Shown piece by piece: positions 1 to 8,760 of a stretch of DNA of 64,000 nt; position 1 is the first letter of the stretch; the number at the start of each line of letters is the position of its first letter. Origin of the DNA: Armillaria gallica (taxonomy: Eukaryota; Basidiomycota; Agaricomycetes; Agaricales; Physalacriaceae); the NCBI GenBank assembly GCA_037576215.1, contig JBANDB010000009.1:1-64000 (forward strand). Reading direction: 5' to 3'. The position numbers and the translations under genes were made by a program. The notes beneath the pieces are model-generated. The model had not been told where the DNA came from and ran no database searches. It was given only the letters and a program-made list of their open reading frames with translations.

Positions 1-128
1 CCTAACCCTAACCCTAACCCTAACCCTAACCCTAACCCTAACCCTAACCCTAACCCTAACCCTAACCCTAACCCTAACCCTAACCCTAACCCTAACCCTA
101 ACCCTAACCCTAACCCTAACCCTAACCC
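1..128. repeat. Telomere, (CCCTAA)n tract
   Basis: About 21 perfect copies of CCCTAA (TTAGGG on the other strand) with no variant units, running from the first base to about 128. The window is therefore a true chromosome end read inward. TTAGGG is the repeat of most filamentous fungi and basidiomycetes as well as animals, so it does not identify the organism by itself. Confidence 0.99.
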
Positions 129-268
129 TTGATCACGTGACCTCGGGCTGGTACCCGAACTTGATCACGTGTTAGGTAAGCAAGATTTGTCAATAATCTT
201 ATCTAATCTAGACCGGGCCTAAGCGGCCCGGCCGTTAATCGTACGATTAATTATTTAACGCCGCGGCG
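129..268. repeat. Palindrome cluster abutting the telomere
   Basis: Seen directly: TTGATCACGTG occurs twice (129-139 and 161-171), each ending in the E-box palindrome CACGTG. Between them TCGGG/CCCGA can form a small stem. Then come AAGATT/AATCTT (182-200), CCGGGCC/GGCCCGG (213-231), the perfect 16-bp palindrome TTAATCGTACGATTAA (235-250) and CGCCGCGGCG (258-267). CACGTG is the core site of Cbf1/bHLH-type proteins; binding here is only inferred. This may be a subtelomere anchor sequence shared by other chromosome ends. Confidence 0.7.
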
Positions 269-571
269 CACGGACCATGCCTTTAGCGAGGCCTTGTCCG
301 CGCGTCGTCCTTGCGGCTGCTGCGTAAACGTCACTGAGAGCCAATGGCTATTGTCTCTCATGTCTTGGCAACATGCGACAAACGGTCCCTGAAGAGCTTT
401 AAAAGCGAAACGGGGTGGGATGGCTTAATCTCCATCCCCCGTTGGACCTCAGTTTCGCTCACACAGCAAAGCTCAAGAACCCGCCTTTCGGTGAGTTTAG
501 CTTTGTTCTACGATCCTTGCGATCCTTCAGATCGCACCCCCCTCCCAACGCCTTTGGCGAAGGTCGGGGGG

Positions 572-585
572 CTAACCCTAACCCT
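572..585. repeat. Interstitial telomere-like tract
   Basis: The sequence CTAACCCTAACCCT lies inside the subtelomere, in the same orientation as the terminal array. Single CTAACCCT or TTAGGGTT words also occur near 962 and near 15716. Such tracts can mark old chromosome ends or healed breaks, but two units are also within reach of chance. Confidence 0.5.
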
Positions 586-694
586 GGCGGGACTTGCCGT
601 GATGCCGTGCAGCTATCAACAGCTCTGTTTCAGCATGAGGGTTGTTCTACTTGATTACACTTTGCAATGAGGGTAGGTGAGAGGCATAATTGGG

Positions 695-925
695 TGTATT
701 CATGAGTGCATTGATACAGTTACACGTATGTATGAGAGCAAACTGACATGCAGACGAGGTGCATGCTCCTGGGGGTCCACCACTGCGCATGCATGGTGCT
801 GCGTTCACAGCACGTGCACGTATGCTGCACGTGAGCAGGATGCACCACCAACTCGACGCGGTGCGGAACCCCCTGCACTCGATCGTGCACGACTTCACGC
901 AGTCGCACGCCTCTTTGCGTGCATG
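695..925. repeat. GTGCA/TGCAC-rich tract
   Basis: The words GCATGC, GTGCAC, TGCACG, CACGTG and GTGCA recur every 10-20 bases on both strands, making the tract rich in short self-complementary 6-mers. No repeat period is obvious and no gene is seen. It may be a decayed minisatellite or a set of protein sites. Confidence 0.3.
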
Positions 926-2159
926 TCCCCCGTCACCAAACCCCCGTCAGGCCGTGGTTTCTAACCCTAGAGCGTGGTTAGACCAGCCTGACAGCCTTTC
1001 TGACGGCCTTTCTCGTACCGCCTGATCCAATAAGTCGTCTCGTGAACGGAGAGTCGCGACCGGCAGAGGAGGCGAATGGGAAGGGTAGATCTTGTAGTCG
1101 CCTACAGAACTGGTTAGTGGTGGGATGAACGCTCTCGGACGAGTCTGCTTACCGGTCGACTTCCACCGCGCACACCCTCCTAGCTTTCTGCGCGTGCCAT
1201 GGGCTTAGTTGTCTTCAGCACCCCCTGCAGACACTCCGCAGACCCTCCTTTCCGCATGCGCGCCGGATATAAACACCCCGTTCTCTGCAGGAAACTCCTT
1301 AGATTGAATGAATAGAATTTATCAATATACTCACCAGATGTGTGATAAATCGAGTGCATTCAATTGACATCCAGCATAGCTAGAAATTAGTCAGTAGTGC
1401 CGTTAGGAGGTCAGTCGAGTCTGCTTACCGGTTGCGTTTACTTCGTCTGATGTCCTCCGCACATCTCCTAGCCTCCCGCTCGCACGCACGCCCCAGCTCG
1501 TTAGCATACAGAGGTGATGGTGGTGTTGAGTGCGTTACTGCACTATTGTTAGTAAACTGTGGCAGGATTGAAGTAAGGAAGGCTTACTCAAACCACACTT
1601 GAGGAGCTGCTGAGGCATCGACACTCGGTGGACATGCAACCTGTAAACGGCCGTAGCCTGGATGAAATCTTGTATCAGCTTTGTCTCGGGTATCATGCAT
1701 CAAAGTGCTTACCGGGAAAACCCACGTCCCAAGACCCCGCCGATCCTTTGCTCGCGGTGCATCCTCACACCCATCTACCCTCGTCGTGCGCCGGAAATCG
1801 TTGAGGTCGATACACGCCGCAGGCGTCTGCTTCAAACGACCGTAGCTCCGCAAATCGATGCTAAATTGGATGAAACCACCTGTTAGTTGAGTCTCGGGCA
1901 TCGTCAGTGGAAGGTCCTACCTTGGTAAAACATGTTGCAAGAGCCAGACAAGTCGAGTCTGGCTCGGTGTTGCGACTGAAGACGGCGTCAGTCAGAAAAT
2001 GGAATAGTCTATCATGCGACATCAACTGTACCCTGCAGCTCCGACCCCAGACCACTCTGCGTAGTCCCCTTCCTATCCGTCTGCTCTCGAAATCCCTCAT
2101 GCTTGCTGGAAGACCTGCCCGTCGCGTACATTTACAAAACTCCCCGCCGTGAGCATATC

Positions 2160-3358
2160 AGGGGGCTGAAACGCGGCATCGTTTGCGTTAATGGTAACGG
2201 CCACAGGATGGGATACCGTTGAACAGGAGTTCCATCCTGTGACAGCCTCGTGGTAGATAGCAATGCGGATATGGGTTGTCGTGGATGGAAAACGTCCACG
2301 GAAGTGGAATTATGAGACGTGGCAGCCGCGGCGTGATTGCGATGACGATGAGGACCTTTGACATGGTCCTTGTAGCTTCGCTGGTGTGTCGTCTAGTCAG
2401 AAAAAGTCTCTGTGGCATTTGGACGCCGAGAGAAAGTCGGTCTTCGTGGTAGAAAGGTGGTGGGCATGTGAGCTCGCTTCAGATGACGATGGTGGCGACA
2501 CGGTGGAGACGAGAACCGTATAGACAGTCCATGCAGTTGCATGTGGTGGTGATACTGCTGGTACAGTCGTCGCGACTGCGTCTGAGGCCGTAAAAGATTC
2601 ATAGTAGACGTCGGATCCAAGGAAGGGGGTAAAATCGTGAAAAACGTCATCCGTGGCACCAAGACGACGCCGATACACTCAATCCGGCGTCGTAGTTCAT
2701 AGCGTTGGATAGCGGTAGTGGGGGTGACGTCCTTCCGGGGGTGATTGAAGTTCCTGAAAAGTCGTCGTCGCCATTAGAGGCAAGGAGAATGGTATTGAAG
2801 AGAGACGGCGCTGACCCTGCGACGACGACCGGATTGGCGATGGTCTACACCCAAGCCGTTGCACCTTCCAAGGGTGCCGACATCGTCGCTGCTGTGCGAG
2901 ACGTGCTGCAGATGTCGGTGGTCGCTGTGGTGGGTGAAATTGAGGCAAGTTGGGAAATCGGCGGCGACGGCGACCAAACGACGAGCTTGGCGACCGTAGA
3001 ATCGGTCCTCGTCGAGTCTCCCAGTGTTCCTGCTGCAGTAGACACCGCAGCCAAGGTCCCGGGAGTGGAGGAAAAAAGTCGCAGCTGTATTTGAAGTAGG
3101 GGGTGGTAACGCGGGAGTCGTCCTGTAATCGCGGGTGAACGGCAAGCCTGGGGGCCGTGGAAGAGGGTCGATGACGTCCATAGAGTACTCCTTAGCCGCT
3201 GGGAATGAGCCTGTAGCGATCCTACGAAAACTCGTTAGCTGCAGCAATAAAAAAGACTGAAATCGCGCACCATGGTACCAAAATCGACTCCCACGTCGAT
3301 TATGCAGCCCTGCCGCCTCACAGGCACTGCCCAACACTGGCCAGTGACCGTCTGGCAT
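2160..3358 (-). pseudogene. Possible Ser/Thr/Pro-rich coding remnants
   Basis: Minus-strand frames at about 3054-2845 and 2678-2397 read as Ser/Thr/Ala/Pro-rich peptide with few charged residues, a composition seen in low-complexity or secreted fungal proteins. The frames are separated by stops and no splice sites joining them are convincing. The plus strand over 2705-3094 is also open for 129 codons, so the composition may just reflect GC-rich simple-sequence bias. I do not recognise a family. Confidence 0.15.
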
Positions 3359-3710
3359 CCCCTCGAGGTCCTCCTAGCTCGCTGAGCCGTCTCAGAGCGA
3401 AACGGCGCCAGCGAGGGACATGGTTAGTGCCAAGTGGCAAAAATCCATGCCAATTTGGGCACGGATTTCCCCACGTGGCTGAAGATGCCGACGATGCCGC
3501 GGATTCCGCTGATGTTCAAACGCGCTCTTTGCAGACGCGTTTGCGGGTATTCCAGCACGGTGAAAAGAGGAAAGATGAGATGATTCATTGTCACGGTCCC
3601 GAACCGCACCATGGTGGGGCATTCTCCTTGAATGAGCCCACGGGAGTTGCCTGATTAGGAAACTGTTCCCCCACGGTCCGTAATTTTTCCTTCCGTGCGC
3701 AGCGTGGACG

Positions 3711-4396
3711 GCTACAACTAGTGTTGCCGCGACTCGGCTAGACTCAACTCGGCTAAGCTTATGCCGACTTTGGTAATTGCATTGAGCCGAGTCGGCCTGA
3801 GTCCATAACCTGATGTCGGCTAAGCTAGACTTCGGCTCAAGTCGGCTTGAGCTCAGACTAACGATTCAAAAAGGAAATCACTAGGTTAAGATGCACTTTC
3901 CAAGGCGAGATGGCTTGTACATCCTTCAGAATCAATACCTGATGATATATATGTGTTCATTGAACATTCAACTGGTAAATCTATAAGGACATCTTCAATA
4001 TAGCTATAAACTACAGCCCCTTCACCTTTTTAGGAAAAGTATCGGCTTTACCTCGGCATTTGTAAGGGCACTGATGCTCAAACTTCAGTTGCTCCGTTGT
4101 ACAATATTCATGCCCATTTTGAATGTCTATTTGCCTCAGTAAGTGTTGGAAGTGTATTTACAAAGTACAGGGTGTGAGCTTATGTGTCCTGGGGGAGAAT
4201 AAAGGTCAGGAAGATGCTGGCCAAATCAGGCACCTTCATTCGAGCTAAAGCGACTCGAGCCCGGCTTTAGCCGGCTCCTTGACGAGCTTGAGCCTAGAAT
4301 GAGTCTGAGCCAATCAAGACTCAGACTCGGCTTATTAAGACTCGGCTCCTCGGCTCAAGTGACTTTAAGCCGAGTCGCGGCATCACTAGCTACAAC
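3711..4396. mobile_element. Non-autonomous hAT-type element (MITE), 670 bp
   Basis: The terminal inverted repeats start TAGTG(T/A)TGCCGCGACTCGGCT at 3719 and, inverted, end at 4388; 20 of the first 21 bases match. The element is flanked by a perfect 8-bp target duplication, GCTACAAC, at 3711-3718 and 4389-4396. An 8-bp duplication with TAGTG/CAGTG-like ends is the hAT signature. The subterminal 150 bp on each side is packed with copies of CTCGGCT or its complement, which look like transposase binding sites. There is no transposase frame inside, so it would need an autonomous hAT elsewhere. Confidence 0.9.
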
Positions 4397-5104
4397 TGCC
4401 GGGGAAGCGAGATTCAGGGTAGAGGTGATGCGCAACGAATGCGGGGTCTATATGAGGCCGATTTGTCGAGGACAGGGCACGCCCGCTCCTTGAATCCAGG
4501 GCAGAGTTCCACCGATCTCCTGCATCCCCCACACTTGCAGCGGGAGCGTGGACGTCCCCCGTTGTCGGATGGAGGACATTCTGGCCTTCATTTGTTCATA
4601 CGATTCGAGGCTACAAGCCGACACCGAAACTGGCCGGTTCCTGCAAGTGTAGCACTCCAGGGTGGCGAAAGATCACTTTTGCAGATACCCTGGACCGGCA
4701 TTGCCTGGCATCTACAGGAAACACCACGGGAGGCACGGAGACGTTGTCCAATGATGTTTTCGACCTCGAGGATCATTTTTCTTCACTAGTTCAAATCGAT
4801 CCGGGGAGCGGATGGGGTCAGGCTGGCCCCACGGAAAACGGCTGTCTTGGAGTGTTAGACGGTGGCATATGACACTAGGTCTTCTTCACAATTGAAGGGC
4901 TCCATATTTGTCGATATCTAGACAACGATTAGCCTAGGAGGCTCGCCTTCTGTCATACATAAGTGCTGCGCGATATCTTGTGATATCCGAGAAGTAAGGC
5001 CTGTCGACAAAACGATAGGTAAGATTGGACCAGGTAGCAGCCACATCTTCATAGTACGCGAAGCGACTAACACGCAAGCTTCCTCGGTGATGGGAGCATA
5101 AGTC
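4397..5104. other. Intergenic; start of the duplicated mosaic
   Basis: No gene is recognised. From about 4880 the sequence belongs to a repeat family: the word TTTGTCGATA(T/G)CTAGACA occurs here near 4910, near 7290 and near 19950, in each case followed by related sequence. In the first copy the middle part present in the other two is missing, so this is a shortened relative of the units at 6.4-8.8 kb and 19.0-21.7 kb. Confidence 0.5.
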
Positions 5105-5533
5105 GCGCTTCTATAGATCTATGACGTCGAAATGTTTTTCTGGCGTCAGTTCAGTTGCTAGCCAGAACCGCAGGTCTTTGTTCATTTCCGTTGCACGCCG
5201 ATGACCATCTTGTATCCTGTCTCCAGTAGCGATCGCACTCCTTGAATCATGTGCGTCTGTACTAGCTTGCCGACTGTCACTGAAGTTGTGGTAGGCGAAG
5301 GTTTGGTGGAACGGAGGGAGCGGGATGAGAAGAAGGTAAAGGCCCGTCAGCATCAATAGATATAAACAGCACCGCACGGCTTCGGGAATTATAAGACGAG
5401 TACAAGCCCAGATATAGGACTGGAATGCAATAGAGAGCGGCCCAGGATGAAAACTCCATGTTGACCTGATACCTGCAGCTTCACACGGCACTTTGGTGCG
5501 ACGTTGAAGTACAATTTTATCGTCCGAACACAC
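5105..5533 (-). CDS. Unassigned exon of a duplicated gene family
   Basis: A 140-codon open frame. Its N-terminal half holds a hydrophobic stretch (about residues 48-68, LYLLMLTGLYLLL). Its C-terminal half reads TGDRIQDGHRRATEMNKDL, then RFWLATELTPEKHFDVIDL. The block at 8429-8560 encodes on the same strand LDRIRDRHRRATGMNKELRF, then CLAIALTPEKSLDVIDQ. The matching residues and conservative changes (D/E, K/R) in two DNA-diverged copies suggest a once-selected protein. The copies at 21.4 kb and 27.7 kb keep the DNA similarity but not the frame. I do not recognise the family. The hydrophobic half may include an intron, because conservation restarts near FAYHNF. Confidence 0.35.
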
Positions 5534-5719
5534 AGGAAGACAACATGGTCATAGTATTAGGGCGTACAAACGAGTCCGACCAACAGATCTGCTCCGTATT
5601 CTTGGACTTTTGCCAAGTAAAGGTCGCACAGAGCTGATGTTTTTCCTGACATCTCTCGACCCTTTCGCATCCGACCTGCTAGAGACATGAACATATTTCC
5701 GCTACTTCTGTTCAGACAT

Positions 5720-6440
5720 CAGCAAGTTTAAACAACAACGTGACACAAGGCAGAAGTACAATTATAATATTGGCGTTTTGTTGGGCATTCACTGCTTGAA
5801 TAGATAAATCCCATAAGTAGCCGCACAGAGCTTTCGAGATGCTTTCTCACTGGATATTCCCTAACTTGTGTGTACATACACGGTTCTGCCCTCCAAATTC
5901 TGCGGCTAAGACGCGAAATATACTTCTTCCGTACAACGTGTACTCCATCAGGTACGGATACCCTCGAATCCTGTACTAAGCAAGGTTCAGCTATGTGTTT
6001 GCCTCTTAAAATAAACCAACAGTACGCACCGGAAGATCTCTCCGGGCCTGCATCGGGTGTAGACATCCGTTGCTTCCTCCAACAAATAATGTGCCATTCG
6101 CTGCTACTGCTATAAGGACTCGATGAGATTCTAAAAGGAAGTTTAGAAATTACCCAGTTGCGAGAACTGGTGCTAGATTAACTATGTGGAGCGGTGAGAC
6201 TGCCGTGCGCGCGACGGCATAATCAAAGACTGTAGATGGGAATGAGTGTGACTCAAGAAGCTACTATTCTGTTCTTCGTGTGCTGACCGTCGTCATGCTG
6301 CGTGTCCCTTGCTCGTGTTGGCGACGGTCTCGCCCGAATGGTTTGTTTCATTGCTTCTTATCTAGCTTACGCCAAAGTCGATCATTGATGAAATGACTAG
6401 TTTCGCAAAAGAAAACTGAAACCGCGTACCCGACCATACA
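5720..6440. repeat. Partial third copy of the 2.4-kb tandem unit
   Basis: Similar to 23100-23870 and 25500-26290. Shared landmarks include GTACAATTATAATRTT near 5755, the stretch TCAGGTACGGA near 5948, AACAAATAATGTGCCATTC near 6080, and a motif near 6300 resembling CTTGCTCGTGTTGGCGACGG. It lies directly upstream of the tRNA-bearing block, so the repeat families have been shuffled relative to one another. No reading frame is kept across the copies. Confidence 0.6.
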
Positions 6441-6451
6441 TGATACCGCAC

Positions 6452-6458
6452 AAAAAAA
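6452..6458 (-). terminator. Pol III-type terminator (T7)
   Basis: Seven A on the plus strand, read as TTTTTTT on the minus strand, lie 27 nt past the predicted 3' end of the tRNA-Gly. This is a position and length suited to RNA polymerase III termination. Confidence 0.55.
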
Positions 6459-6484
6459 GACATAGAAGTTGTCGTCCAAGGCCA

Positions 6485-6579
6485 TATGCCGAAGGGGAGT
6501 CGAACCCCTACTACTTGCTCAATAGAAGGATGTGTAAGGAAATGGAAAGCAAGCTTGCTAACCATTTCACTATCAGCGT
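6485..6579 (-). tRNA. tRNA-Gly(UCC)-like gene with intron
   Basis: Read on the minus strand. Acceptor ACGCTGA pairs with TCGGCAT except for one C-A mismatch, and the discriminator is A. The D arm is GTGAAATGGTTAGCAA, close to the A box. The anticodon stem CTTGC/GCAAG is perfect, the loop begins TT-TCC-A with anticodon TCC, and a 23-nt intron follows base 37 (6520-6542), the standard position. The variable loop is 4 nt and the T arm AGGGG-TTCGACT-CCCCT is perfect with a consensus B box. A T7 terminator follows. Three related but decayed copies lie at 19.0, 22.3 and 30.9 kb, inside larger duplicated blocks. The base 2-71 mismatch and the weak D stem leave open whether it is active. Confidence 0.7.
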
Positions 6580-8760
6580 GTTAAAGAGTGCAATGTTGCG
6601 TGGTTACAGAAGACGGGAGTCCGTATATTCGAGTGAGTAGGGCTTTTCCCTCTATCCAAAGGAGTCATCGAAAAGGCATCGCTGGTTCCGTGTTCCGGAC
6701 CTAGGTCAGTATGAATAAACTACTCGCCTTGATTCGGTCTCGCTTTCATCCCGCGTTCAGGACCTGCATTCAACACTGCCCAAGGTCTTCTCACGCGAAA
6801 CCTATCTTCCGCGATGAATACGACTCCGTACAATGAAGCATGCAGGCAATGTTAGGACGGTAGCTTTGCACATGTCCGAGCCGTTTGCTTTGCGCTGCAC
6901 ACCTCCGCTGTAGCATGAGGATTGTCGTCATGATAATATCAGCAGTAATTATTATGTTGCGCCCGTCTTTGATAAAGTAAACCGCCAGCGCAAATGTTAC
7001 ACGTCGCGACAGGCATACCACAAAATTTTTTGAATCGCTGACTAGTCAGTGAGAGAATATGAAAGTGAATGACATTAGACGCTCGCAGAAGAAGGATGCA
7101 CTCAAGTCCTGGGGATCCGCTTGACGCGCGTGTAAATAGCTGAAGAATGGAAATCATGCTAGTACCGGCAGGAAGGTATGAAAAGGCGCCCGACCAAGAG
7201 ATAGGCAGCGCCGAGTATCGTACAGAAAATGGGGACAGAGGAACATTCTCAAAGGTGTTCTTCACAGCTGAAGCTGAAGGGTTCCATGTTTGTCGATATC
7301 TAGACAACAATTAGATTGAGCTCACTTTTCATGACTTTTTAGGCGGTATATACGCGGAGACAATGACAGAGGTTGTCGTTGCAATACGCAGTGACTAATA
7401 GAGGGGAGGATCTTGAGCGAAGCACGATGTCCACTACAAGGAGGACCTTCGCTGAAGGGCACAAGCCATGACTGTACAGATTTAGCACTACGCGAGACGA
7501 CCATTTCCGCATAATCCGGATTACCAGCGGCTTTAATGCAGTGGAAGGTCATTACCCAAGTACTACGAAAGGTCCTTTTGCATTCGAGAAGTACCGCCGA
7601 TGGACGAAGGGTAGGACCGCGGCAGCAGCCATATTTTTATACACGACACCGTCTACCTGCGAACGGGGTATCAATGCAAATTAGCGAAAGCAGCAGATAC
7701 TTGCTGAAATCAGGGTGAGGTCCTGAACTCGAGAAAGGCATCAATGGCCAAGGGACAAATCGCTGCGCTGTTGTCCAGAGAGCTGGAAGTTCAGTCTTGA
7801 TCAAGTGGGAGCCAGCATTGGGCGTTTCTCGGTAACACATTGCTTAAACCTTGAAGGGGACGAACGACCCGACTTCCTTTTCGCCATCTAGACATGACTA
7901 CGACGAACGGAGGTCTACACTCTTGGACTGGTGCGAAGAGAGGAAATGCGCTGATATCTTGTCAAAAGGTGGACAACGATTCATATTCGCCACGGTAGTT
8001 ACATAAATATATGCTTTATCTAGATGTCATCAATTCCTCGAGCCGTTTAGGATGATAAAAGGGACGTACGATCATAATTTAGAGATTGATTCTCGCCTAT
8101 CTGCGGAGAGAGACGTCATCATGAGTCGCGCAGAGCTGACAAGATCCGTCTTCACCTCGTACTCCCCTCAGGGTGGCCATGCACGCCTTCCAGACTGCAT
8201 GACCCCGCGACAAAAGGGTATTTGTTCCAGGCTTGACAGGGCGCGCCAACGCCATTATCGGAGCCCGTAACCAGCTTTATACAAGGCGCAACTAAATCTT
8301 TGTCGCAGGAAAATATAAGTGACAATGCTCACCAGAATCCCTCCCAGGTCAGGTGGCTCTCATATCCAAGCGCTTGCCCCAGCGACTAACACGCAAGCGT
8401 CATCGGTGATGGAAGCGTAGGTCACGCTTCTATTGATCTATGACGTCGAGTGATTTTTCTGGCGTCAGTGCAATTGCCAGGCAGAACCGCAGTTCTTTGT
8501 TCATTCCCGTTGCGCGCCGGTGACGATCTCGTATCCTGTCAAGAGTAATAATTACATTCCTTGGACCATGGACGTCGGACGTCCGTACTAGCGTACCGAC
8601 TGTCATCGAAGCTGTGGTAGGCGAAGGATTGGTGAAGTGGAGGGAGTGGGTGATGATGACAAGAAGGAGAATGTGTGGGGATCAACAGATGTAAACATCA
8701 CCGCCTGGGCCACGGGCCGGTCCTTCCCTTGTCTCTCCGCGCACTGCGTGAACTTGGTTT
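6580..8760. repeat. Duplicated block B1 (copy of 19.1-21.7 kb)
   Basis: Together with the tRNA, this block is collinear with 18990-21720. Matching stretches include the run after the tRNA near 6930, AACGTGG/CATAATCCGGATTACC near 7510, the region of 7640-7790, and GAGAGACGTCATCATGAGTCGC near 8107 (21077 in the other copy). The two copies differ by many substitutions and indels. The clearest length difference is a 249-bp insertion in the other copy, listed as a miniature element. Apart from the exon at 8429-8560 no frame is conserved. Confidence 0.7.
8429..8560 (-). CDS. Conserved exon, second copy
   Basis: Minus-strand reading begins PRNVIITLDRIRDRHRR and ends LTPEKSLDVIDQ with no stop. It aligns residue for residue with the C-terminal part of the frame at 5105-5533. 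The upstream half of that frame is not preserved here. Function unknown. Confidence 0.35.

Larger units (their letters stand above)
269..3710. other. Subtelomeric stretch without a convincing gene
   Basis: This stretch is richer in G and C than most of the window. It holds many short overlapping open frames on both strands, but none shows a recognisable domain or a splice pattern that links frames. I looked for the RecQ-type helicase genes that sit next to telomeres in several fungi and saw no helicase motif. A short telomere-like tract and a GTGCA-rich tract are listed separately. Confidence 0.4.

Noticed and set aside
1584..3622. Overlapping open frames of 60-194 codons on both strands near the telomere
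   Set aside because: They overlap in several phases, show no domain, and are explained by GC-rich sequence with few stops. No splice chain could be built.
1000..4800. Telomere-linked RecQ helicase
   Set aside because: Expected at some fungal chromosome ends, but I saw no Walker or DEAH-type motif in any frame.
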